The notes under the pieces are model-generated. The model saw nothing but the letters and a program-made list of their open reading frames with translations, was not told where the DNA came from and did no database searches. From JBEBSD01 sp040394475 (lineage in GTDB: Bacteria; Bacteroidota; Bacteroidia; Cytophagales; Spirosomataceae), in NCBI GenBank assembly GCA_040394475.1, contig JBEBSD010000001.1:147793-211792 (forward strand): a DNA stretch of 64,000 nucleotides, given 5' to 3'. The translations under genes were made by a program, and so were the position numbers. Below are positions 54,301 to 62,248 of this stretch, piece by piece. The first letter of the stretch is position 1; each line of letters starts with the position of its first letter.

Positions 54301-54636
54301 GCCATAAGCCCCGGTAACAACGGCTTCGGTAAGCAGCATTGCTGAAGTTGTCAGGACCACGTCAATGGTACTGCGGGAACCAATAGCGAGGGTTTGCGTA
54401 TTAAACCCTATAAAACTGAAAGTTAACAGGTCTGCACCGGAAGGAACTGTAAGCCGGTAAGTCCCGTCAAAATTACTGGTGGTCCCTAAGGTGGTCCCCT
54501 GAACAAAGACAGATACGCCTGGTAAGTCGGACCCGTCATCGGCAGTAACCTTTCCTGAAATTTCCCTACCCTGGCCATAAACGTTTGCCGAAGCAAATAC
54601 CACCATGGCTAGAAATAGCATGTAATACTTCCTCAT
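51382..54636 (-). CDS. SusC/RagA-type TonB-dependent receptor (no STN domain)
   Basis: 1084-aa outer-membrane receptor. Signal peptide ends near NVYGQ; carboxypeptidase-regulatory domain about 25-105 (ISGKVTADDGSDLPGVSVFV); plug about 110-230 with ALYVVDGTILPNADDINLDDIES and SVLQGPAASAQFGSQGADGA; then the barrel, ending GFNLRMAF. Unlike the SusC at 36229 it has no STN domain, so it is not expected to signal through FecR, and no sigma factor lies nearby. It is first gene of the leftward locus, with a -7 element at 54676-54683. Confidence 0.97.
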   Translation of the reverse strand: MRKYYMLFLAMVVFASANVYGQGREISGKVTADDGSDLPGVSVFVQGTTLGTTSNFDGTYRLTVPSGADLLTFSFIGFNTQTLAIGSRSTIDVVLTTSAMLLTEAVVTGAYGTQRSSRSTSYSAQVVDDQQLNTIRQPNLNNSLAGKVAGLQVRSQSAAALGRQTEVRLRGASGLGTGSGALYVVDGTILPNADDINLDDIESVSVLQGPAASAQFGSQGADGAIVITLKRGRKTNGIGLTFNLGAQFERVNILPNYQNSYAGGASGDLIKYSWKNGDPEEWQALDGKYYHDYNDDASWGPRMVGQEYIPWYAWYGGHSRSYQTATLDPQPDNARDFYETGVVLNNSVSFSTATEKLTFKATYSNLSVNGLIPTSKLGKNVFGLKSTYELNKHLEVSANINYVNWRLEGEIDDGYSNQSTGAFSQWFHRDLDMGIMKELRDLRTPEGIYASWNKANPNTYDPGNPRSFYAANYWYNPYSYYDLIDQIQSRDRLFGDIALTYKVNDDLKLKATYRKQQNTTWHEVKYSSQLNESGLQTTGNNPMARGFYETGTSYSDRQNMELMATYNKTIQDFTIDGFVGADFFRWTSKSNGAYTNQGLSVPDLFTIANSVNDPTILNGRAEEKYRALFGNVSLGYRNMVFLEGTLRNDWFSTLPPDNNAVLSKSLGASFVFSDVIGKDSPWFSYGKLRVSWGEIPQALGTASLPFGAYRYPGFAYGVGQFKWGNNYLMSTPNELVDPHIKGTVISQREIGTDLRFIQDRIGLSVTYFDGTSSGFPYSLSINGASGFTSLLTNVGKITKKGLELKLDVTPVDVPNFKWQLLGTYSNLFENNVIEISEKYGIDRTNSLGGVWGTVVPYMVHAKGQRWGQLYGNAIARNDEGVPILDANGFYTNTPDYNYGSVLPRVTGGVQNTFNFLKDFTLFVNFDYQVGGKFASLSNMWGSYSGLTARTARLNDKGNSVRDAVADGGGIRMIGVAADGAAVDTYVEAQDYYHNIFGNKTFDEFVYDLTFVKLRELSLEYNLPVKKLGLSKHFQSASFAVVARNPVLIYAKSRDFDPSEISTIYGETGQLPGTRSIGFNLRMAF

Positions 54637-54675
54637 AAGATTAATTTTAGGTTATTGATTGTTGAACGTATTAAT

Positions 54676-54683
54676 ACAAATAT
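54676..54683 (-). promoter_or_regulatory. -7 element (TATATTTG) of the second SusC operon
   Basis: Exact TAnnTTTG match 40 bp before the SusC ATG on the leftward strand, in an AT-rich region. Confidence 0.5.
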
Positions 54684-54824
54684 AATTATTGTTTTGCTAT
54701 TAGAGCTAATTTAGCGCCATTTTCAATAAAACGTTTCGGTAATTTCCCCAAAAATACAGGGAAATACAGGCAAAAAGGAGGAAATGCCCCTATTAAATTT
54801 GTACTAATCCTTTAAATACAGAAT

Positions 54825-56198
54825 TTAGCAGGATTGTATTAATTCTTCAAATAGTTCAGATAAAGCAGTGATAGGTACTATTTTTAGATTGTATTGCGTG
54901 GTAGGAAGGTTCTTGTAACTATACTTGGAAATATAAATTTTCCGGAAACCCAGCTTCTCGGCTTCCCGGATCCTGCTCTCGATCCGGCCGACAGCCCGCA
55001 CCTCTCCGCCAAGTCCTACTTCACCCGCAAAGCATACATCCGAGGGGACCGGAAGGTCCTGGTAGGAGGAAAAAAGAGAGGTTGCAACGGCGAGATCAAT
55101 GGCAGGGTCTTCCACCTGCAGCCCGCCTGCGACATTCAGAAACACGTCCTGTGCCCCCAGCTTATAGCCGCCGCGTTTCTCCAGTACAGCCAGGAGCATC
55201 TGGAGGCGCTTGGTGTCATAACCGTTGCTTGTCCGCTGCGGGGTACCGTAGGTGGCCACGCTCACCAGCGACTGAATTTCGATTTTCAACGGGCGGTTCC
55301 CCTCCATCATGGAGCCGATGGTTACGCCGCTCAGTGGTTCTTCTCTTTGGGGAAGCAGGAGTTCGGAAGGATTGCTGACCTGACGCAATCCTGACGAATG
55401 CATTTCGTAAATGCCCAGTTCAGAGGTGTTCCCGAAACGATTTTTACCGGTCCGCAGGATCCGGTAGGTCGTATGCCGGTCCCCCTCAAACTGGAGGACG
55501 GTGTCAACCATGTGTTCCAGCACCTTGGGACCCGCCAGGGATCCGTCTTTCGTAATGTGGCCTATGAGAAAAACGGGAATCCCGGTTTCCTTGGCATACT
55601 TCATCATTTCCGAGGCCGATTGCCGGACTTGCGAAACACTGCCGGCGGCCGAATCAAGAAGGTGCGAGCTGAGGGTCTGGACCGAATCGATGATCAGCAA
55701 ATGGGGCTGGAAATCTTCCGAATACCGTAAAATCCGATCGGTGGCAGTTTCGGTGAGGATATAACAGTTTTCGTTTCGGGCATCGAGCCGTTCTGCCCGC
55801 ATTTTGATCTGCTTGTCGGATTCTTCTCCCGAAACATACAGTACCCGGTAGTCGCGCAGACTGAGCGCAAGCTGCAGCATGAGGGTCGATTTGCCGATCC
55901 CTGGTTCACCGCCGATAAGGACCATGGAGCCCGGGACAATCCCTCCGCCCAATACCCGGTCGAGTTCCTGGTCACCGGTCAGGATACGTTCCTCTTTTTC
56001 ATAGGAAATAGCATGGAGCGCCACAGGGCCGTTCCCTACCTGAACAGATTTCCAGATGACATTTTTGTGCGTGTCGGCCGGCTCAAGGATTTCTTCTACA
56101 AACGTATTCCATTCACCGCAGGTTGGGCATTTTCCTAACCATTTCGGAGAGTTGTGCCCGCATTCCTGGCAGAGAAAAGCTGTTCTTGTTTTCGACAT
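54825..56198 (-). CDS. radA: DNA repair protein RadA
   Basis: 457 aa from the ATG at 56198 (MSKTRTAFLCQECGHNSPKW); the open frame to 56510 adds a non-family stretch and is rejected. RadA helps recombinational repair and branch migration. It has the N-terminal zinc finger (CxxC ... CxxC in CQECG and CPTCG), Walker A GGEPGIGKST, the KNRFG motif in the RadA core, and the C-terminal Lon-protease-like domain (about 300-450, with DIAVATSLFSSYQ). Length normal. It lies downstream of and reads away from the outer-membrane barrel gene. Confidence 0.97.
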   Translation of the reverse strand: MSKTRTAFLCQECGHNSPKWLGKCPTCGEWNTFVEEILEPADTHKNVIWKSVQVGNGPVALHAISYEKEERILTGDQELDRVLGGGIVPGSMVLIGGEPGIGKSTLMLQLALSLRDYRVLYVSGEESDKQIKMRAERLDARNENCYILTETATDRILRYSEDFQPHLLIIDSVQTLSSHLLDSAAGSVSQVRQSASEMMKYAKETGIPVFLIGHITKDGSLAGPKVLEHMVDTVLQFEGDRHTTYRILRTGKNRFGNTSELGIYEMHSSGLRQVSNPSELLLPQREEPLSGVTIGSMMEGNRPLKIEIQSLVSVATYGTPQRTSNGYDTKRLQMLLAVLEKRGGYKLGAQDVFLNVAGGLQVEDPAIDLAVATSLFSSYQDLPVPSDVCFAGEVGLGGEVRAVGRIESRIREAEKLGFRKIYISKYSYKNLPTTQYNLKIVPITALSELFEELIQSC

Positions 56199-56538
56199 AA
56201 GTTTCTGATGACAATGAGGGGTTGTCCCCGGTCCTGCCAAAAGTACGATCCGTATCGCAATAATCCATGAGAAAATGAGACGGGGCGAGGGCCAGGTTTC
56301 CGGTGGCCGCTGGTCGGGATAGGCGAAAGCTGCGGGAGGAACACCGTTTATAAAAAAAGAATGCCCGGTTATGTAGATTACCCTCCCGGTGTCGTTATTG
56401 TTGAGGTTTGCCGACCACCGATAAAATTTCAGGACGAATGCGAGGGAGGGGATCAGGCATGTAATCCGTGGTGCGATTTTTTTAGTATGAACCGTAGTCC
56501 CGAAAAACAAAAATCACGAAAACCAACGTTTTATCCAC
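56199..56538. other. Divergent intergenic region between radA and the outer-membrane barrel gene
   Basis: About 340 bp carrying no recognisable gene. I find no exact TAnnTTTG element for either direction and no repeat unit of the families seen elsewhere. Confidence 0.4.
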
Positions 56539-57243
56539 ATGAAAAAGGTGATCTTATTACTAAGCTTTCTGATGGTAGCCTTGGCCGGTCAGGAGGCTTT
56601 TGCACAAGGCAAACGTTTCGCTTTTGGCTTGAAAGGGGGAGTGAACCTTTCAAAACTTACGATGGGTGAATTTATGACGACGCGCTACGATGCGCTGGGG
56701 AATCCTTACCTCAACTATAACGGCCAGGTAGTGCGGGATAATCTCAGGGAAAGCTTCGACAGTAAAACCGGTTGGTCAGGCGGGATTTATATGCGCTTCG
56801 GGTCGGGGTTCTTTGTACAGCCCGAAGTCCTGGTCTCTACCAAGGGCGGCAGTTTCGAAATCGTTCAGAATGATACCTCCACACCGGTGGTACGGACGGT
56901 GGATTTTAAATACAGCAGCATCGATGTCCCTGTTTTATTCGGACTGAAAGGAGGGCCGCTGAGGATCAACGCCGGGCCCGTGGCTTCGTTCAGGGTCGGT
57001 GACAATGAGCGGCTTCGCGATGCCATCCGCAACTATACGAATCGCCCTAATGCATTGTCGGAAGCGGTTTACGGCTACCAGTTCGGAGCAGGACTGGATC
57101 TTTGGGGGATCAGCATCGATGTACGGCGCGAAGGGACCTTCTCTAACCTTAGCTCTTTTCAGATTCATACGGGCGATAATAATACTGTCGTAAAACAAAA
57201 ACTCAAATCATGGCAGGTGACGTTAGGGATTAAGCTGATTTGA
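56539..57243 (+). CDS. Outer-membrane beta-barrel porin-family protein
   Basis: 234-aa exported barrel of the OMP_b-brl_2 type. Signal peptide ends at EAFAQGKR. The mature protein opens FAFGLKGGVNLSKL, the family signature, and runs through alternating aromatic and polar strands (GGIYMRFGSGFFVQPEVLVS, FGLKGGPLRINAGPVASFRVG), ending LKSWQVTLGIKLI. Such 8-stranded barrels have varied, mostly unknown roles. Followed directly by a large repeat region. Confidence 0.9.
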   Translation: MKKVILLLSFLMVALAGQEAFAQGKRFAFGLKGGVNLSKLTMGEFMTTRYDALGNPYLNYNGQVVRDNLRESFDSKTGWSGGIYMRFGSGFFVQPEVLVSTKGGSFEIVQNDTSTPVVRTVDFKYSSIDVPVLFGLKGGPLRINAGPVASFRVGDNERLRDAIRNYTNRPNALSEAVYGYQFGAGLDLWGISIDVRREGTFSNLSSFQIHTGDNNTVVKQKLKSWQVTLGIKLI

Positions 57244-57245
57244 AA

Positions 57246-57670
57246 CGATGGGTGAGCGGAGTCGAACCCAGGAGCCTGAGCCCACAGTTATCGGCAATCA
57301 GCAATCAGCAATCAGCTATCGGCAATCGGCAATCAGCTATCTGGTTATCGGCGCCCGTTCCCCGTTGCCCATTCCCATTGCCTGGTATCCGGAAGTCGGC
57401 AATCAGCTATCGGCAATCAGCAATCAGCAGTCTGTTATCGGCGCCCGTTCCCCTTTGCCCATTCCCCATTGCCTGGTATCCGGAAGTCAGCAATCAGCTA
57501 TCGGCGCCCATTCCCCATTGCCTGGTATCCGGAAGTCGGCAATCGGCAATCAGCTATCTGGTTATCGGCGCCCGTTCCCCGTTGCCCATTCCCCATTGCC
57601 TGGTATCCGGAAGTCGGCAATCAGCTATCAGTAATCGGCGCCCATTGCCCATTCCCCATTGCCTGGTATA
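57246..57670. repeat. Large composite intergenic repeat region
   Basis: Begins with the 38-bp-module relative (CGATGGGTGAGCGGAGTCGA ... CCCAGGAGC), then heptamer-like ATCGGCA/ATCAGCA/ATCAGCT tandem repeats, then five copies of a unit with GGCGCCCGTTCCCC, CATTGCCTGGTATCC and GGAAGTCGGCAATC. Open frames crossing it are Pro/Ser-rich artefacts. The same modules occur at 17120, 34141, 34981 and 63806. Confidence 0.9.
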
Positions 57671-57779
57671 CAGAATTCAGCCATCCCCCGTATGTACACA
57701 AACACGCCAAAGCGAAAACATACCTGTGTTGCTTTATTGAAGCAAATTTCATAAGTTGATGCGGTAAATACAGCAGCCG

Positions 57780-58631
57780 ATGAAACTGATCGAATGTCCC
57801 AGAGATGCCTGGCAGGGGGTGACCACGTTTATTCCTACCGAGGAGAAAATACGGTATATCAGCTCTTTGCTCAAAGTGGGCTTCGATACGATTGATGTCG
57901 GAAGCTTTGTTTCCGCTACCGCCATGCCGCAGGTACGGGATACCGCAGAACTGCTTTCCGGTCTGGACCGGACCGGTTCGCATACGCGTCTGTTGGTGAT
58001 TGCAGCCAATGAAAGGGGAGCGGAGGCGGCCTGCAGATCGGGGCAGGTTGATGCGATAGGGTATCCTTTTTCCATTTCAGAGACTTTTCAAATGCGCAAT
58101 GCCAATACTACGATCGCCGGGTCGATGGAGCGCATCAGGTACATTGCGGAGCTGGGGCGTACGCACGAGAAGGAGATCGTCGTGTACATTTCAATGGGTT
58201 TCGGCAATCCGTATGGCGATGAATGGAATACGGATCTTGTTAAAAAATGGGTGGACGCGCTGGCAGGGTACGGGATCGTGACGTTTTCGCTGGCCGATAC
58301 CGTCGGTTTAGCCGATGTTGGGAGCATTCGCACCCTGTTTACAGATTTGACCGCGGAGTACCCCGAACTGGAGTTCGGAGCCCATTTTCATGCAGCACCG
58401 TCCCGCTGGAGGGATAAGGTGGCTGCTGCCTATGATGCCGGCTGCCGGCGGTTTGACGGGGCGCTGCTGGGGTATGGGGGCTGCCCGATGGCGCAGGACG
58501 AACTGGTGGGAAATATGGCCACGGAGAACCTGGTCCGTTTTGCACGGGAGAAAGGTGTGCCGCTGGTGCTTAACGATGAGGCGCTCGAAAGATCCCGGCA
58601 GCTTTTTTCGGGAATGGTCGCGGGTATTTGA
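57780..58631 (+). CDS. Hydroxymethylglutaryl-CoA lyase
   Basis: 283-aa cytoplasmic TIM-barrel enzyme of the HMGL family that cleaves HMG-CoA to acetyl-CoA and acetoacetate, the last step of leucine breakdown. Family residues: the N-terminal ECPRDAWQG with the catalytic Arg-Asp pair; DTIDVGSFVS; ISMGFGNPYGD; LSLADTVGL-like; the metal-ligand His pair in FGAHFHAA; and the active-site Cys in LLGYGGCPMAQDELVGNMATE. It belongs to the short Bacteroidota branch of the family. The neighbouring enoyl-CoA hydratase gene fits the pathway. Confidence 0.9.
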   Translation: MKLIECPRDAWQGVTTFIPTEEKIRYISSLLKVGFDTIDVGSFVSATAMPQVRDTAELLSGLDRTGSHTRLLVIAANERGAEAACRSGQVDAIGYPFSISETFQMRNANTTIAGSMERIRYIAELGRTHEKEIVVYISMGFGNPYGDEWNTDLVKKWVDALAGYGIVTFSLADTVGLADVGSIRTLFTDLTAEYPELEFGAHFHAAPSRWRDKVAAAYDAGCRRFDGALLGYGGCPMAQDELVGNMATENLVRFAREKGVPLVLNDEALERSRQLFSGMVAGI

Positions 58632-58737
58632 ATTGCTGCGAAATAAACAGACCGGGAGTCGCTCACAGCCCGGATGGCGCCGGGCTGACAATTGCGGGGG
58701 CATTATTCTTTAACAGGACACTAACGGCTGATAGTTG

Positions 58738-59571
58738 ATGGATCGAAAGTATTTTACAGAAGAACAGCTGCGACATTTCAATAGCACCGACTGGCGCTAT
58801 CTGAAGGTGCATCACGATGAATACGAACTGGAGATCACCCTTTCCCGCCCGGAAAAGCGGAATGCGTTTACACCACTGATGGTGGACGAAATTGCGTTTG
58901 CCCTGGCTTATGCGAATACCTCCGATCGGATCCGGTGTGTGGTGATTCGGGGAGAGGGTCCTGTTTTCTGTGCGGGCGCCGATTTGATGGCCTTCCATGA
59001 TCCGACAATTGACGGGACGGCACGTTCGGTACCCGTTCCCCTGCAGCAGGTCACGCTGGGAGATGCTTTTGCTGGCCTGTATAAGCCTTGTGTCGCACAG
59101 GTAGAGGGGGCCGTACTGGCGGGAGGATTCCTGATTATTGCAGGCTGTACTTTTGTATACAGCATACCAGAGGCCGGTTTTGGGCTTCCTGAGGTAAAAC
59201 GAGGCTTGTGGCCCATGCAGGTGATGGGCGCGCTGATGGCCGTTGTATCCCCGCGGAAAATCCTCGAAATGTGCATCACAGGGAAGTCCTATACGGCGCA
59301 GGAAGCCTGTCAAATGGGACTGGTTACCCACCTGTCCGGCCGGGAAAATATTCAGGGCGATGTCCGGGCAATGGTGGAAACCATTTGCGGAAATGCGCCG
59401 CTGGCAATCCGTAATGGAATCAGGGCGCAGCGAAAACTGACCACGTTGCCCGAATCGGAAAAGTACAGCTGGCTCCGGGAGCAGCTGGAAGTATTGGTAC
59501 AATCGGCGGATGCCAGAGAAGGGATCGCTGCCTTCAAAGAAAAGCGGGCCCCGGATTGGGAAAACCGTTAG
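58738..59571 (+). CDS. Enoyl-CoA hydratase/isomerase family protein
   Basis: 277 aa from the ATG at 58738 (MDRKYFTEEQLRHF). Crotonase fold: LSRPEKRNAFTPLMVDEI, the CoA-pocket CAGADLMAF near residue 80, VEGAVLAGGFLIIAGCTFVYS, and GFGLPEVKRGLWPMQV forming the oxyanion region. Because it follows an HMG-CoA lyase by about 100 bp, 3-methylglutaconyl-CoA hydratase (leucine pathway) is the best guess. General enoyl-CoA hydratase remains possible. Converges with rng with 2 bp between stops. Confidence 0.9.
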   Translation: MDRKYFTEEQLRHFNSTDWRYLKVHHDEYELEITLSRPEKRNAFTPLMVDEIAFALAYANTSDRIRCVVIRGEGPVFCAGADLMAFHDPTIDGTARSVPVPLQQVTLGDAFAGLYKPCVAQVEGAVLAGGFLIIAGCTFVYSIPEAGFGLPEVKRGLWPMQVMGALMAVVSPRKILEMCITGKSYTAQEACQMGLVTHLSGRENIQGDVRAMVETICGNAPLAIRNGIRAQRKLTTLPESEKYSWLREQLEVLVQSADAREGIAAFKEKRAPDWENR

Positions 59572-59573
59572 TT

Positions 59574-61139
59574 TCAGTGATTGGTCTGGATAAGCTCCAT
59601 TTCTTCCTCGAACTGGTTGTAAAACTTGAATTCCGTCACGCCGAGTGAGCTGTCAGTAATCAGTTTTATCCAGGTTTTATACTTGAAGAACCATTTGACC
59701 TGCTGGGAGATCAGTCCCTTGGTGAAAAATGCGTAGAGATAGGGATGTAGCGTAATGCTGATACTGCGCTCATTCTGTTTCGTAAGGATATAATCCAGGT
59801 TGCCCACGATCAGGTCCGTGACCAGGATACTGGCCTGGATCGTACCGCTGCCGTTACAGGTAGGGCAGGTTTCACGCGTTACAATGTTCAGTTCCGGGCG
59901 TACCCGCTGCCGGGTAATCTGCATGAGACCGAATTTCGACAATGGCAGGATTGTGTACTTTGACCGCTCGGTTTTCATTTCCTCGCGCATGGTTTCGTAC
60001 ACCGTCTTTTTATTATCGGCCTTCTTCATATCGATAAAGTCGACCACAATAATTCCTCCCATATCACGCAGCCGGAGCTGACGTGCGATCTCTTTGGCTG
60101 CTTCCAGGTTGACACTCAGGGCAGTCGCTTCCTGATCCTCTTCCGAGTTCGACTTGTTCCCGCTGTTTACATCAATGACATGCAGCGCTTCTGTATGCTC
60201 AATAATCAGATAACCGCCTCCCGGCAGACTAACCGACCGGCCAAACAGGGATTTGATCTGTTTTTCCAGGCCGAACTGCTCAAAAATTTTAGACTTTCCG
60301 GAATAGAGGCGGACGATGTTCTCCTTGTCGGGAGCGATGGTACGGATGAAGGATTTGGTATCTTCGTATACCTCCTTGGAGTCGACAGTAATATGATCGA
60401 AGGACTCGTTGAGCATGTCCCGGAGGATAGAAGAAGTACGGTTCATTTCACCGATGACACGCTCCCTGGGGCGCGCATCCCGAAGGAGCTTGATGCCGTT
60501 TTCCCATTTTTCCAGGCAGTTCTGCAGGTCGCGGTTCAGTTCGTCTACATCTTTCCCCTGGGCGACCGTCCGGACAATAATCCCGAAGTTGACAGGTTTA
60601 ATCGCCGACATGAGCCGTTGCAGGCGCTGCCTTTCCTGCTTTTCCGTGATTTTTTTGGACAGGTTGACCGACTCGCCAAACGGGACCAGTACGATGTAGC
60701 GTCCGGCAATGGAAAGGTCACAGGAAAGGCGCGGACCTTTTGTGGAGATGGGTTCTTTGACGATCTGTACCAGAATGGGCTGGCCTTTGGTCAGGACTTT
60801 GTCGATTTTCCCCTGTTTGTCAATATCCGGCTCCATCTTAATTCCCTTGAGCTGGCCGGAATTGGCGCGTTTGGCGATTACCTCTTTTGTGAACTGATTC
60901 AGTGAATTAATCTTGGGGCCCAGATCCAGGTAATGCAAAAAAGCATCCTTCTCATAGCCGACGTCTACAAAGGCAGCGTTTAGTCCCGTTACCAGTTTCT
61001 TCACTGTACCAAGATAGATATCTCCTACGGTGAAGTTCTGGTTCGGTTCTTCGACGTGATATTCCAGTAAACGTTTATTCTGCAGCAAGGCGATACGTTC
61101 CCCCTTTTCTGTAGAATTTATTACTAATTCGTTACTCAA
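59574..61139 (-). CDS. rng: Ribonuclease E/G family endoribonuclease (RNase G type)
   Basis: 521-aa single-strand-specific endonuclease for rRNA and mRNA processing. Layout: S1 domain about 40-130 (GDIYLGTVKKLVTGLNAAFVD); sensor and RNase H-like region; DNase I-like catalytic domain, where Mg ligand Asp residues appear in VIDVNSGNKS and VVDFIDMKK; zinc-link CPTCNG near residue 435; small C-terminal domain. Lacks the long RNase E scaffold tail, so RNase G type. It is the last gene in the HU-TPR-COX24-like-rng cluster. Confidence 0.96.
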   Translation of the reverse strand: MSNELVINSTEKGERIALLQNKRLLEYHVEEPNQNFTVGDIYLGTVKKLVTGLNAAFVDVGYEKDAFLHYLDLGPKINSLNQFTKEVIAKRANSGQLKGIKMEPDIDKQGKIDKVLTKGQPILVQIVKEPISTKGPRLSCDLSIAGRYIVLVPFGESVNLSKKITEKQERQRLQRLMSAIKPVNFGIIVRTVAQGKDVDELNRDLQNCLEKWENGIKLLRDARPRERVIGEMNRTSSILRDMLNESFDHITVDSKEVYEDTKSFIRTIAPDKENIVRLYSGKSKIFEQFGLEKQIKSLFGRSVSLPGGGYLIIEHTEALHVIDVNSGNKSNSEEDQEATALSVNLEAAKEIARQLRLRDMGGIIVVDFIDMKKADNKKTVYETMREEMKTERSKYTILPLSKFGLMQITRQRVRPELNIVTRETCPTCNGSGTIQASILVTDLIVGNLDYILTKQNERSISITLHPYLYAFFTKGLISQQVKWFFKYKTWIKLITDSSLGVTEFKFYNQFEEEMELIQTNH

Positions 61140-61248
61140 TGCTAGCCAGTTACATGGTAAAGGAAATACGGTGGCACTGTACCACTGTCAGCCCTTTGGG
61201 CACGACGGGACAGGCGTCCGCTAACGACGTGAAACCAGGAAAAAAGGA

Positions 61249-61338
61249 TTATTTTTTCTTATGTCTGTTTTTTCTCAGACGTTTCTTCCTTTTGTGCGTA
61301 GCAATTTTATGGCGTTTTCTTTTTTTACCGCAAGGCAT
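61249..61338 (-). CDS. 29-aa basic AURKAIP1/COX24-domain ribosome-associated protein
   Basis: A complete leftward frame from ATG 61338 to TAA 61249 that is too short for routine gene calling. The 29-residue product begins MPCGKKRKRHKIATHKRKKR and continues LRKNRHKKK. It is almost entirely Lys, Arg and His. I recognise the pattern as the COX24/AURKAIP1 (mitochondrial mS38-like) domain found as a tiny protein in Bacteroidota; mS38 binds the small ribosomal subunit near the decoding region. It lies between rng (200 bp downstream) and the TPR gene (58 bp upstream) on the same strand. Likely a small-subunit ribosomal protein; function inferred from family. Confidence 0.85.
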   Translation of the reverse strand: MPCGKKRKRHKIATHKRKKRLRKNRHKKK

Positions 61339-61396
61339 AACTAAATACGTTTATAAATGGATTATAATACTTTACATTTCTTTCCGGCATTACCTG

Positions 61397-62227
61397 TCAG
61401 GGATTGTCTAAGCGACTTTCCAGTTCGGCAATGGCCTGTTGGATCATGGGATCCGATTCCTTTTCTTTTACTTCGGCCAGCACTTTTCTAGCTTCGTCGG
61501 GCTTTCCGGTTTCGATCAGCGAAACGCCCAGGTAAAACTTTGCTTTTGTATTGGCAGGATTGTTGGCCACAATCTGACCGAAGCGTTCAACAGCCCTGGA
61601 ATATTGGTTAGACCGCATCGAAAGGATACCCATATTAAAAAGGGCTACTTCATTGGTGGGGTCAAGTTCAAGAATTTCACGCAGCATCGTAATCCCCTGC
61701 ATCGGCGTCTCCGTATTCACGTAGGTCATGGCCATGTTGGCTTTTGCCAGCAGCAGGTTAGGATTCTGATCCAGCGCTTTCTGATAATATTCGCGTGTCT
61801 TTTCACCCAGGTTTTTCGCTTTTCCCTCATTAAGGGCAAAGCCATACGCTTCGTAATACCGGTCAGCGGCGCGTACCAGGTTCACGAGCGCGGGATCCAT
61901 GACGGCAATTTTTTCAGCGTATACGGCGGCGCTGTCAAATTTCTGAAACCGGAGAAACGCGTCAGAAACCGCAAGGTAAGCGCCTTTCTGACCCGTTTCG
62001 TCTTTCGAAGCCAGCCCCGCTTTCAAAGCCGTAATTTCTGCTTCCTGCTCCGCCGTGAGACTGGCGGCATTGTGACTGGCTGCCGGTGCTCCGTCCGGAG
62101 CATCGGTTGCTTCTCCGGTTACGGAAGATCCGTCATCCTGCGGAGTGACTATCACCCTGGGCAGGCTGTAAAGCGTGCCGACAAGACCAATAGCCAGTAA
62201 ACAAATCAGGATGGTGGATTTCTTCAT
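61397..62227 (-). CDS. Membrane-anchored TPR protein
   Basis: 276-aa protein with an N-terminal membrane helix or signal (LICLLAIGLVGTLYSLP) and at least four tetratricopeptide repeats from about residue 95 (VRAADRYYEAYGFALNEG, NPNLLLAKANMAMTYVNTE, DPTNEVALFNMGILSMRSNQ, NPANTKAKFYLGVSLIETG). TPR proteins mediate protein-protein contacts; the partner is not apparent. It is 22 bp after HU in the leftward cluster and upstream of the COX24-like gene. The low-complexity stretch after the anchor (DGSSVTGEATDAPDGAPAAS) is a linker. Confidence 0.88.
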   Translation of the reverse strand: MKKSTILICLLAIGLVGTLYSLPRVIVTPQDDGSSVTGEATDAPDGAPAASHNAASLTAEQEAEITALKAGLASKDETGQKGAYLAVSDAFLRFQKFDSAAVYAEKIAVMDPALVNLVRAADRYYEAYGFALNEGKAKNLGEKTREYYQKALDQNPNLLLAKANMAMTYVNTETPMQGITMLREILELDPTNEVALFNMGILSMRSNQYSRAVERFGQIVANNPANTKAKFYLGVSLIETGKPDEARKVLAEVKEKESDPMIQQAIAELESRLDNP

Positions 62228-62248
62228 CAGTGCCGGTTGGAAGTTGAA

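Noticed and set aside
56199..56510. N-terminal extension of RadA
   Set aside because: It would add 104 non-family residues ahead of the zinc finger. RadA starts at MSKTRTAFLCQ (56198).
57286..57670. Possible CRISPR array
   Set aside because: Units are of variable length, adjacent and degenerate, lack unique spacers of constant size, and no cas gene is in the window.
57240..57759. Three overlapping open frames rich in Pro, Ser and Arg
   Set aside because: They span the composite repeat region, which keeps several frames open. No signal peptide or conserved domain and codon use unlike the neighbours.
60180..60905. 241-aa rightward open frame opposite rng
   Set aside because: Complementary-strand shadow of rng, with no independent domain and codon use mirrored from the real gene.
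61139..61411. 90-aa rightward open frame in the rng-TPR gap
   Set aside because: It is antisense to the 29-aa COX24-like gene and has no start context or homology-like features.
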